Positions 1 through 5,734 of a DNA stretch of 8,075 bases are shown here, one piece after another. Each line of letters begins with the position of its first letter. Positions within the stretch are counted from its first letter, which is position 1. The position numbers and the translations under genes were made by a program. The DNA is from Acidobacteriota bacterium (GTDB lineage: Bacteria; Acidobacteriota; Terriglobia; Acidiferrales; UBA7541): assembly GCA_003224075.1 (NCBI GenBank), contig QHYF01000313.1, forward strand, positions 1 to 8,075. The letters are read 5' to 3'. Under the pieces are notes generated by a model. That model ran no database searches. It saw only the letters and a program-made list of their open reading frames with translations, and was not told the origin of the DNA.

Positions 1-53
1 CCATCAGGCTTATGGAAGCAATAAATGACCTGAAAAAGCGGCCATTGCCATAG
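1..53 (+). CDS. 3' end of an unidentified gene (partial)
   Basis: An open frame enters from the left edge (full codons from position 3) and stops at TAG 51-53. It encodes the visible tail IRLMEAINDLKKRPLP. The tail is too short to assign to a family. The support is contextual: the Shine-Dalgarno-like AGGA of the next gene overlaps this stop codon and only 7 bases separate the two frames, as expected for an operon. It may be a partner of the nuclease downstream, but that is inference. The frame could also be open by chance, because only 16 codons are visible. Confidence 0.35.
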   Translation, partial: IRLMEAINDLKKRPLP

Positions 54-55
54 GA
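52..55 (+). promoter_or_regulatory. Ribosome binding site of the Mrr-like nuclease gene
   Basis: AGGA lies 5 bases before ATG 61 and overlaps the TAG stop of the preceding frame. This supports the chosen start and suggests translational coupling with the upstream gene. Confidence 0.5.
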
Positions 56-60
56 AACAA

Positions 61-1059
61 ATGACCGCTTCCCCCAAAACTGTGGGCCGAGAAGTCGCGA
101 TTGATGCCACGTACCACTACCCGCCTGAGCTCCTAGAGCTACTTGCGGACGGCATTCCCGCACTCTTCAAATCGAAACAGGGGGTCATTGACTTCTTCCG
201 CGGGGCGGGCGTGCCTACCAAGTACCTCGCTGACTGGCAAAAGAAGGTCAGGGTGGACAAGGACAGTGTCCGGAAAGGAGACATGGCCCGGTCCATCCTC
301 GTTCGCCTGAACCAAGCCGGTGAATCAGCTTTACGAGAACGAAGGGAAATAGTAAGGCGCATATCGGAATTCGACGATTTTTCAACCTGCTGGGAAAGCG
401 ACAGATACAAGGCACAGGGGATTGTCGGCCAGGTAAGGCACGTTGTAAACGTCAAAGACTCTTTTACGAGGATGAAGCAAGCCCAAGAGGAGGAACGCAA
501 GCAGAAGCTTGAAGCTCAACGAACCGCTCTTGACGCAGCGAATGCACGTCGTGCGACGCTGGCCGCCGTCCGAACAGACCTCGCCGCATTATTTGGGGAG
601 AAGGACCCGCTTAAGAGAGGTAAGGCTCTCGAAGGTGTACTAAACAGGCTTTTCCGGGCTAGCGGCGTGTCTATTCGGGAGGCCTTCGTCCTGCGCGTAG
701 ACGGGTCTGGTGCCGTTGAACAGATCGACGGGGTGATTGAAATTGAGGGCGAAGTCTATCTTGTCGAAATGAAGTGGTGGGAAATTGCTCTGGGTCCCGG
801 CGAGGTATCTCAGCATCTAGTTCGAGTGTTCAATCGGGGACAAGCGCGCGGCATTTTCATTTCGGCCTCCGGTTACACTCCGGCCGCGGTTCAAACTTGT
901 AAGGAGTCACTGGCGAGAGCAGTGTTTCTTCTGTGTGAACTCAAGGAGTTCGTATTTCTTTTGGAACAGGAGAAAGACCTGCGCGACTTCTTAAAGAAAA
1001 AGATCGAGGCGGCAATTGTTGACAAGAATCCACTTTATGACTCTTTGAAATACACCTAG
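61..1059 (+). CDS. Mrr-like PD-(D/E)XK restriction endonuclease family protein
   Basis: Predicted cytoplasmic DNA-cleaving protein of 332 aa. The C-terminal part (about residues 180-315) has the Mrr_cat layout: helix glutamate E191 (KALEGVLNRLF), then D223 in QIDGVIEI, then E236-x-K238 in YLVEMKWW. The following strand RGIFISASGYTPAAV is typical of the family. All three catalytic positions are present, so the nuclease looks intact. Residues 15-135 are a helical region with the motifs FFRGAGVP and FDDFSTCW. I do not recognise a named domain there, although I have the impression that the arrangement recurs in other bacterial proteins. Residues 137-177 are charged, Ala/Glu/Lys-rich and probably coiled coil, linking the halves. 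The ATG start has AGGA 5 bases upstream. No methylase is visible, which fits a Mrr/type IV enzyme or a stand-alone defence effector. The target is unknown. It looks less GC-rich than the genes to its right, consistent with transfer. Confidence 0.8.
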   Translation: MTASPKTVGREVAIDATYHYPPELLELLADGIPALFKSKQGVIDFFRGAGVPTKYLADWQKKVRVDKDSVRKGDMARSILVRLNQAGESALRERREIVRRISEFDDFSTCWESDRYKAQGIVGQVRHVVNVKDSFTRMKQAQEEERKQKLEAQRTALDAANARRATLAAVRTDLAALFGEKDPLKRGKALEGVLNRLFRASGVSIREAFVLRVDGSGAVEQIDGVIEIEGEVYLVEMKWWEIALGPGEVSQHLVRVFNRGQARGIFISASGYTPAAVQTCKESLARAVFLLCELKEFVFLLEQEKDLRDFLKKKIEAAIVDKNPLYDSLKYT

Positions 1060-1161
1060 CCAAAGGCGGACGGCCCATCCTTGCGGTCTTGCTTTACGCA
1101 GGGGTGGGGCTGGTTTACCTAGCCACTCACCTTCAGGCCGGTTTCTGAAGGGGGCGACAAC

Positions 1162-1186
1162 GCCGGGCTAAAGCCCGGCCGCTACA
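1162..1186 (+). repeat. Palindromic REP-like repeat, copy 1
   Basis: The perfect 18-base palindromic arm pair GCCGGGCTAAAGCCCGGC (1162-1179) is followed by CGCTACA. The core can form a 7-bp GC stem (GCCGGGC/GCCCGGC) around a 4-base TAAA centre. An almost identical element lies on the opposite strand at 2390-2413. The flank GCTACA is shared, with one extra C here. The element lies in a gene-poor gap and supplies the TAG stop codon (minus strand, 1184-1182) of the VOC remnant. The type resembles REP-like palindromes I associate with acidobacterial genomes. Copy number in this genome cannot be judged from the window. Confidence 0.75.
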
Positions 1187-1381
1187 AGACCTTGGAAGAA
1201 GAAGCCAGCAGACGGCCATCGCAATCCTTCACCACGAACTCCCGCTTGTGCCATGGCATGTTGCCAAGTCCCCGAGTGAATTCCACGCCTTGGGCGGCGT
1301 ACTCGGCATAAAGTGCGTCGGCATCTTCAACGAACAGGTACGCGTCGAGCAATTCGTCCGCGTATTTGTCCTGGTTGGCTG

Positions 1382-1410
1382 TGGGCGGGGGGCGGACAGA
1401 GGCGTATAAT
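1382..1410 (+). promoter_or_regulatory. Promoter of the toxin-antitoxin module (possible leaderless transcript)
   Basis: A perfect -10 hexamer TATAAT (1405-1410) sits 6 bases before the antitoxin ATG at 1417. Seventeen bases upstream is only a weak -35 match (TGGGCG, 1382-1387). A transcript starting about 7 bases after the -10 box would begin at or next to the ATG. No Shine-Dalgarno sequence lies at useful distance, so leaderless translation is inferred. Confidence 0.5.
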
Positions 1411-1418
1411 GCATGCAT
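1409..1418. promoter_or_regulatory. Candidate operator palindrome ATGCATGCAT
   Basis: A perfect 10-base palindrome spans the end of the -10 box and the antitoxin start codon. Type II antitoxins commonly repress their own promoter by binding such palindromes, often together with the toxin. Position and symmetry fit that role. A palindrome of this size can also arise by chance, so this is a suggestion. Confidence 0.3.
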
Positions 1419-1674
1419 GGAAATCACGGTCAAGTTGCCGGATGATCTCGCGGAGCATAAGAACCCGGGGCGGGAGGCTCTGGTCGTGGAAGGGTACCGG
1501 TCCGGAGCGCTTTCTCATTATCAGGCAAGCCAACTGCTCGGACTCTCGCGCTTTGCCTTTGACGGTTTCCTGAAGGAGCGGAGCATTTACGAGCACGCTT
1601 ACAGCGTGGATGATCTAAAACAGGACGAGGAGACGTTCCGGAAGCTGGAAAGCAAGGATCCCGCGCGACGATGA
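1417..1674 (+). CDS. UPF0175 family antitoxin
   Basis: An 85-aa protein of the UPF0175 family, the antitoxin that usually accompanies DUF3368 PIN-like toxins. It opens with the short strand MEITVKLPDDLAEH. A helical stretch EALVVEGYRSGALSHYQASQ (about residues 23-42) leads into the helix-turn-helix-like LLGLSRFAFDGFLKE (43-57), and the tail SVDDLKQDEETFRKL is acidic. The N-terminal half probably binds the operator and the acidic C-terminus probably wraps the toxin. I chose ATG 1417 over more upstream codons because family homology begins exactly there and the TATAAT box lies just before it. The stop overlaps the toxin start by 4 bases (ATGA), a typical coupled TA arrangement. The two proteins should form a type II toxin-antitoxin complex. 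Confidence 0.85.
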   Translation: MEITVKLPDDLAEHKNPGREALVVEGYRSGALSHYQASQLLGLSRFAFDGFLKERSIYEHAYSVDDLKQDEETFRKLESKDPARR

Positions 1675-2183
1675 TCGTCGTCGCTGACACTGCTCCCCTT
1701 AACTATCTTCTTCAGATTAGCTGCGAATCCGTTTGGCCTTCCCTTTATCAGCGCGTGCTGATTCCCCCTTCCGATCTCGATGAGCTTGGTCATCCGGACG
1801 CCCCGAAGGTGGTTTCCGAGTGGCTCAAGGATGTGCCTGGTTGGATTGAGGTGCGGCGAACGGCTGGTTCCCCGGATGCGGCGCTTGCCGATCTTGACCC
1901 CGGCGAACGCGAAGCGATTCAGCTCGCGGAAGAGCAGCGAGCGGATTTGCTTTTGATTGACGAGCGACGAGGGCGTTTGGAAGCAAAACGCCGCGGCTTA
2001 GCGACTACGGGAACACTCGGCGTGCTCCTTGCAGCCGCCCAGAAGGGGCTGATCGATGCAGTTGCCGCATACCAACAGCTCGCGACGAAAACGAACTTCC
2101 GCTGCAGCCCCGAAATTCAAGAGAGCTTTCTGCAGCGGGTCCGCGCACTTCGCTCGAAAGGACCGGAGGGGTTACATCCTTAG
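1671..2183 (+). CDS. DUF3368 PIN-like toxin (putative ribonuclease)
   Basis: A 170-aa DUF3368 family protein, a branch of the PIN-domain nucleases. Recognisable elements are VADTAPLNYL with D6, IPPSDLDELGHPDAP with E38, LDPGEREAIQLA with E79, and LLIDERRGR with D97 and E98. The segment ATTGTLGVLLAAAQKGLI (111-128) is a hallmark of the family. The acidic residues that would chelate Mg2+ or Mn2+ are all present, so the toxin looks active and would cleave RNA when free of antitoxin. The exact RNA target is unknown. It is translated from an ATG overlapping the antitoxin stop. Its TAG stop (2181-2183) interlocks with the TAA stop of the convergent ribF frame (2182-2180), leaving no room for a terminator of its own. 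Confidence 0.87.
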   Translation: MIVVADTAPLNYLLQISCESVWPSLYQRVLIPPSDLDELGHPDAPKVVSEWLKDVPGWIEVRRTAGSPDAALADLDPGEREAIQLAEEQRADLLLIDERRGRLEAKRRGLATTGTLGVLLAAAQKGLIDAVAAYQQLATKTNFRCSPEIQESFLQRVRALRSKGPEGLHP

Positions 2184-4105
2184 CGGAGCAGAGGCGAACG
2201 AGCCGCGTCGTGGCCTGCCACGGCAGGTAAGTGGAGGGAGCGAAAACGGCGGAGGCGAGAGAAGAATTTGTGGGCGGCCGCGATGTCGCGGGAAATTTGC
2301 GCGCGCAATTCTTCCGGGCTACCGAATTTCTTTTCCTCCCTAAGGCGTTCCCAGAACCTTACCTCGATGCGTTTGGGTGTGGAAGTAAATGTAGCGCCGG
2401 GCTTTAGCCCGGCATCTTCGCTCGCCGCTTGCTCTGCAGTCAGGACATGCGTCTCCACGCTGAGCGCCGAACCATTGAACGTTGGGCGGATGCCGATGTT
2501 CGTAACCGAGCGGTGGCTGCGCGTCTCGCCATCCAGACACGCGCGTGTGATATAGACGCCGCGAGCAGGAAGAAGCTCCTGTTCAACGGCGAGGTTGAGG
2601 GTAGGGAAAGTGAATCGCCGGCCGGTCCCCGTGCCACCGACTACTTCGCCGGTGAGAGCGAAGGGCCGCCCCAGGAGACGGCCCGCGTGAGACACGTCAC
2701 CGGCAGCGAGTTCCCGGCGAATGATCGTACTTGAGACAACTTCTCTCCGATAGACCACTGGTGGAAGAACCACAACTTCGAATCCATGCTTCGCCCCAAG
2801 TTCCGTTAAGAGCTTCACATCTCCTGCCTGGTTGTGCCCGAAGCGGAAATTTTCGCCGACCAGAACAGCCTTTATGTGTAAGTCGCGAACCAGAATTTGC
2901 GCGACAAATTGCTCCGGAGAGAGGCGCGCCAGATCCATGGTGAACGGCAGGACCACCACCGCTTCCAGGCCCAGCGCGCTGAACCACTCCATGCGCTGCG
3001 CAATGGTGGAGAGTCGCAGCGGCGCAGACTCCGGCCGTAGAACTTTTCGCGGCGATGGATCAAACGTCAGGGCGGTGGGCACCGCTTGGAGCGCATGCGC
3101 GCGCTCGACGGCAGCCTGAAGAATCGCCTGGTGGCCCAGGTGGATGCCGTCGAAGTTGCCGATCGCCAGCACGCTGCGGTGGCCAAAATTGGCATAGCGC
3201 GACGCCCACGCTGCCGAAGAGGAAAAAGTTGACAATCGCGTGGACCCCGCCCCTCCCGTTGCGATTCGCAACCTCTGCAATTCCTCTTGCCCAACTGGAA
3301 TTTCACTGGCCTCGTCCACTTGCACGTCGAATTGCAGGCCATCGTGGGCCAATTGCACGTGTGGATAACCCATTTTCCAAAGGCGCTCATTCGTCTCGGC
3401 ATGGGGAAGGTCGTGTGCGATGTGTGTGAACCAAGCGCGGCGCGGCTTCAGTTGCTCAACCAGTGCCAGCGCCTGGTCAACCGTCTGGTGCATGGGATGC
3501 GGAATATCCCGAAGAGCATCGAGGATCAGTTCGTCGAGTCCTTCCAGAAGCGGCCTCGACGAGTCCGGAAGGAGGCTGAAGTCCGTAAGGTACGCGGCCC
3601 GGCCAAAACGGAAACCCAAGACTTCCATCTCTCCGTGGAAGAGCGGCACCGGAACAAACGGAATACCGAGTAGTTCAAAGGGGCCGTGAATTACGTTCAG
3701 GGTCACGCTCGGAACGGTACTGAGTGTTGGTTTGTCATCGAAAACATAAGCGAAAACGCGCCGGATGATTCGAAACGTTTCTTCGTTGCTGTAGACGGGC
3801 AGCGCCGCCCGTTGCCGGATATTGAAGGGGCGAATGTCATCGAAGCCGAGGATGTGGTCGGCGTGGCCGTGCGTCAACAGAATGGCATCGAGCCGGTCGA
3901 GCCCGACGCGTAGCGCCTGCTGGCGGAAGTCCGGCGTCGTGTCGATGACCACGTTCTGCCCGTTGCGGGAGAGCAGCATCGAAGGTCGCAACCGCTTGTC
4001 GCGCGGATCGTTCGAACGGCACACGCGGCACGGGCAGCCGAGCGTGGGAACGCCCATGGATGTTCCTGAACCGAGAACCGTGATTGTGAGCGGTGCGGAA
4101 GGCAT
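2180..4105 (-). CDS. ribF: Fusion: PhnP-like MBL-fold metallo-hydrolase + bifunctional riboflavin kinase/FMN adenylyltransferase (RibF)
   Basis: One frame of 641 aa encodes two enzymes. Residues 5-262 form a metallo-beta-lactamase hydrolase: THGHADH (78-84), H157, D175 and H228 are the expected dinuclear metal ligands, and C24, C26 and C29 match the extra zinc site of PhnP-type phosphodiesterases. Its substrate is unknown, and no phosphonate genes are nearby. Residues 290-620 are RibF, which makes FMN from riboflavin and then FAD. The adenylyltransferase part has GNFDGIHLGH (316-325), VGENFRFGHNQAGD and SSTIIRREL (458-466). The kinase part has GTGTGRRFTFPTLNL (491-505) and E551. The start is uncertain: ATG 4105 fits the family, while ATG 4159 (18 residues longer) sits one base after the upstream stop; neither has a good ribosome site. 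A TTG at 3235, preceded by GGGAGGGG 14 bases away, might allow separate RibF translation. Oddities are a repeat-derived segment (565-572) and an atypical tail after about residue 620. Confidence 0.9.
   Translation of the reverse strand: MPSAPLTITVLGSGTSMGVPTLGCPCRVCRSNDPRDKRLRPSMLLSRNGQNVVIDTTPDFRQQALRVGLDRLDAILLTHGHADHILGFDDIRPFNIRQRAALPVYSNEETFRIIRRVFAYVFDDKPTLSTVPSVTLNVIHGPFELLGIPFVPVPLFHGEMEVLGFRFGRAAYLTDFSLLPDSSRPLLEGLDELILDALRDIPHPMHQTVDQALALVEQLKPRRAWFTHIAHDLPHAETNERLWKMGYPHVQLAHDGLQFDVQVDEASEIPVGQEELQRLRIATGGAGSTRLSTFSSSAAWASRYANFGHRSVLAIGNFDGIHLGHQAILQAAVERAHALQAVPTALTFDPSPRKVLRPESAPLRLSTIAQRMEWFSALGLEAVVVLPFTMDLARLSPEQFVAQILVRDLHIKAVLVGENFRFGHNQAGDVKLLTELGAKHGFEVVVLPPVVYRREVVSSTIIRRELAAGDVSHAGRLLGRPFALTGEVVGGTGTGRRFTFPTLNLAVEQELLPARGVYITRACLDGETRSHRSVTNIGIRPTFNGSALSVETHVLTAEQAASEDAGLKPGATFTSTPKRIEVRFWERLREEKKFGSPEELRAQISRDIAAAHKFFSRLRRFRSLHLPAVAGHDAARSPLLR
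2209..2227. repeat. Palindromic element at the 3' end of ribF
   Basis: Two overlapping inverted repeats lie here. CGTGG (2209-2213) pairs with CCACG (2218-2222) around CCTG. Alternatively CCTGCC (2214-2219) pairs with GGCAGG (2222-2227). On the minus strand the element encodes PAVAGHD (residues 627-633) in the unusual RibF tail. No T-tract follows on either strand, so it does not look like a Rho-independent terminator. It may be a second REP-like family, but only one copy is visible. Confidence 0.4.
2390..2413 (-). repeat. Palindromic REP-like repeat, copy 2, inside the ribF coding sequence
   Basis: On the minus strand GCCGGGCTAAAGCCCGGC (2413-2396) is followed by GCTACA (2395-2390). It is identical to copy 1 in the 18-base core and shares the flank apart from one missing C. 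It is read in frame as AGLKPG-AT (residues 565-572), in the loop between the VETH strand and the RIEVRFWERLREEKKF strand of the riboflavin kinase domain. The element length keeps the frame open. Confidence 0.8.
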
Positions 4106-4160
4106 GGTGAAAGCGCCGGAATCAACCGTCACACGATACCGGGTCACAGGGCCCGGCATC

Positions 4161-4640
4161 TTAGGGGCGCGTCTTGGCTTTAGCTTTCGTCGCCTCTGCC
4201 GCAACCGCCTGATTGATCTCCAAGTAGGTCATCTTCAGCTTGCCGAGGAGGTCCAAGAGGAGGTTGTCTTCTTCCGGTGCAAGATTGCCTTTGGTTTTTT
4301 CGTGCAAGGCGTCGAGCATGTCAATCAACTCGCGCGCAGCCTCGGGATCGATCACCGGTTGGCCGGTGCGGGGGTCGGCGTATCCGCCGAGCACCATTGC
4401 GGCGTTGCTCCCCAGCATTCGGACGAGATTTTCGAATGCGGGAACACTTTTTGGCGTCTCCGCCGTAGGCGGAGCGGCCGTTGTCTTTGCTGCCTCGGCC
4501 GGTGGGGCCGGGCTCTTTGCGGCCTCCCGCTTCGCTTCCCGCTCTACTTCCTCGGCAATTTCCTTGCGCAATTCGCCCTCAGAGGTAAAGGGGCGCCGGT
4601 CGATAACGCGAAACGAATCTTCCTGCTTATGGTCGGACAA
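4161..4640 (-). CDS. DUF1844 domain-containing protein
   Basis: A 159-aa predicted cytoplasmic protein of unknown function. Residues 66-146 match DUF1844: PAFENLVRMLGSNAAMVLG, DPRTGQPVIDPEAARELIDML, then LHEKTKGNLAPEEDNLL and LLGKLKMTYLEI. The N-terminus has the short conserved-looking stretch EDSFRVIDRRPF (7-18), a charged helix (21-42) and an Ala/Pro/Lys-rich linker (43-65). The start is a TTG at 4640. It is chosen because GAGGA lies 7 bases before it and the frame upstream has no family-like sequence, although it stays open. The gene is first in a minus-strand operon with the metallo-hydrolase-RibF gene. Its stop is 55 bases before ATG 4105, or 1 base before ATG 4159. The association suggests a housekeeping role, but none is established. 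Confidence 0.87.
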   Translation of the reverse strand: MSDHKQEDSFRVIDRRPFTSEGELRKEIAEEVEREAKREAAKSPAPPAEAAKTTAAPPTAETPKSVPAFENLVRMLGSNAAMVLGGYADPRTGQPVIDPEAARELIDMLDALHEKTKGNLAPEEDNLLLDLLGKLKMTYLEINQAVAAEATKAKAKTRP

Positions 4641-4647
4641 GGTACTT

Positions 4648-4652
4648 TCCTC
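4648..4652 (-). promoter_or_regulatory. Ribosome binding site deciding the TTG start of the DUF1844 gene
   Basis: On the minus strand GAGGA precedes TTG 4640-4638 by 7 bases, the usual spacing. The same frame is open further upstream without a comparable site or recognisable protein sequence, so this site fixes the start. Confidence 0.6.
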
Positions 4653-4731
4653 GGCGACGCAACTCCGTTTCAGTCTATCACGGGTTGCAAATTTGAGTCG
4701 TCGCTGGGTGCGGCACAGGAGCGCCGGGCGC

Positions 4732-4760
4732 TTGTCAAAGGTGTGGGGGCACCGTAAAGT
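4732..4760 (+). promoter_or_regulatory. Sigma70-type promoter of the mazG operon
   Basis: TTGTCA (4732-4737, five of six matches to the -35 consensus) and TAAAGT (4755-4760, four of six to the -10) are separated by exactly 17 bases. A transcript would start near 4767, giving a leader of about 26 bases before ATG 4793. This is the only good promoter I see in the 152-base divergent region. A counterpart for the minus-strand DUF1844 gene is not clear: TAGACT around 4670 has no convincing -35. Confidence 0.55.
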
Positions 4761-4792
4761 GGAATGTCTGATTTCCATTGAAAAAAGGCGTG

Positions 4793-5734
4793 ATGCCTGG
4801 CCGAAGAAAACAGACGACGAAGGCGAAGAGACCGGCACGCCGCACCGGCAAGTCGCCGAAAAAGAAGGAATTAACGCCAGGCCAGTGGTTTGAAAAGCTT
4901 GTGGCCGTCCAGGCCCGTTTGCGCGCGCCGAACGGCTGCCCCTGGGATCGCGAGCAAACGCATCAATCGTTGCGAACCTATCTCCTCGAAGAAGCCTATG
5001 AAGTGCTGGAAGCCCTCGAGAGCGGGAACGACGCCAAGTTTTCCGAGGAGATGGGCGATCTGCTTTTGCAAATTGTCTTTCATTCGCAGATCGCGCGGGA
5101 AGAGGGGCGTTTCACCGTGTCGGACGTGATTCGCGAAATCCACGACAAAATGGTCCGGCGGCATCCCCACGTTTTCGGAGAAACCCGCGCGAAAGATTCC
5201 GCCGAGGTCTTGAGGAACTGGGAATACATCAAGGCCGAAGAGCGCCTTTCGAATCGCAAAGTAGGTGATTCGAAAGTCGGCGACTTAAGGAAAGAAACCT
5301 CCTTGCTCGATGGCGTCTCCCGCGCCCTGCCCGCAACTCTGGAAGGCTTTCAGTTGACGCGTAAGGCTGCTCGAATCGGTTTTGACTGGGACGATCCAGG
5401 CGGCATTTTCGAAAAAATGCAAGAAGAGACCGAAGAGCTAAGAAATGCGATGAAATCGCAAGACCCACGGAAAATGGAAGAAGAACTGGGAGACTTGTTC
5501 TTTGCCGCCGTGAACCTCTCGCGATTCTTGAAGGTCGATCCGGAAATTGCCCTCAAGAAAGCCAACGCAAAATTCTCGCGCAGATTCCGCGCGATGGAGA
5601 AGCTGGCCCGCGAAACCGGCCGCGAATTCAAGGATCTACCGCGCGAGGAAATGGAAGCGCTCTGGAACATCGCCAAAAAGAGGGAAGGGAAGCAGCATGC
5701 ACCGGAATTGAGCGGAGCGCGAACGAAGCCATGA
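4793..5734 (+). CDS. mazG: Nucleoside triphosphate pyrophosphohydrolase MazG
   Basis: A 313-aa cytoplasmic enzyme that hydrolyses NTPs or dNTPs to the monophosphate and pyrophosphate, used in nucleotide-pool cleaning. Two MazG repeats are present. The first (about 34-150) has CPWD (49-52), EEAYE (66-70) and EEMGD (85-89). The second (about 183-295) has EETEEL (211-216) and EEELGD (229-234), with NAKFSRRF (258-265) after it. The metal-binding acidic residues are intact in both. Residues 4-25 form a Lys/Arg-rich extension (12 basic residues of 22) not typical of the family core. Residues 156-164 carry a KVGDSKVGD duplication in the inter-domain linker. ATG 4793 is chosen over TTG 4778 because AAAGG lies 4 bases before it, and little useful sequence precedes the TTG. 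The stop overlaps the next start (ATGA). Confidence 0.95.
   Translation: MPGRRKQTTKAKRPARRTGKSPKKKELTPGQWFEKLVAVQARLRAPNGCPWDREQTHQSLRTYLLEEAYEVLEALESGNDAKFSEEMGDLLLQIVFHSQIAREEGRFTVSDVIREIHDKMVRRHPHVFGETRAKDSAEVLRNWEYIKAEERLSNRKVGDSKVGDLRKETSLLDGVSRALPATLEGFQLTRKAARIGFDWDDPGGIFEKMQEETEELRNAMKSQDPRKMEEELGDLFFAAVNLSRFLKVDPEIALKKANAKFSRRFRAMEKLARETGREFKDLPREEMEALWNIAKKREGKQHAPELSGARTKP
5258..5286 (+). repeat. Short imperfect direct repeat with palindrome in the mazG linker
   Basis: AAAGTAGGTGAT (5258-5269) and AAAGTCGGCGAC (5273-5284) are offset by 15 bases and differ at three positions. They encode the repeated KVGD. The second unit lies in an inverted repeat, AAGTCG-G-CGACTT (5274-5286). It keeps the frame and falls between the two MazG domains. 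It could be a small duplication or the trace of a palindromic element. Confidence 0.4.

Larger units (their letters stand above)
1182..1418 (-). pseudogene. VOC (glyoxalase/bleomycin-resistance) family protein, 3' half only
   Basis: The C-terminal half of a VOC-fold protein is readable on the minus strand: DAYLFVEDADALYAEYAAQGVEF, then MPWHKREFVVKDCDGRLLA. This is the usual second beta-alpha-beta-beta-beta unit, with the E-F-x-x-x-D-x-D-G signature near the end. VOC proteins of this type are about 120-140 aa. Here only about 70 residues match, and the first unit with its metal ligand is absent. Family resemblance fades at about 1394. The frame remains open to ATG 1418 or TTG 1433, but those codons are the promoter and start of the divergent antitoxin gene. 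The stop TAG lies in the flank of the palindromic repeat, so the original C-terminus is probably also altered. I call it a remnant. Expression as a small protein of about 78 aa cannot be excluded. Confidence 0.65.

Noticed and set aside
1103..1131. Possible hairpin terminator after the nuclease gene (GGTG/CACC, GGCT/AGCC, GGT/ACC arms)
   Set aside because: The arms are interrupted by bulges, the central loop is only two bases, and no T-tract follows.
4106..4204. Upstream extension of the metallo-hydrolase-RibF frame to TTG 4204
   Set aside because: It would overlap the DUF1844 gene by 44 bases, the extra residues are Arg/Lys-rich with no family similarity, and no ribosome site is well placed.
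3822..4757. A 311-codon open frame on the plus strand opposite the DUF1844 gene and the start of the metallo-hydrolase
   Set aside because: It mirrors two well-supported minus-strand genes, and its translation is rich in Arg, Ser and Cys with no recognisable family. It is a codon-bias shadow.
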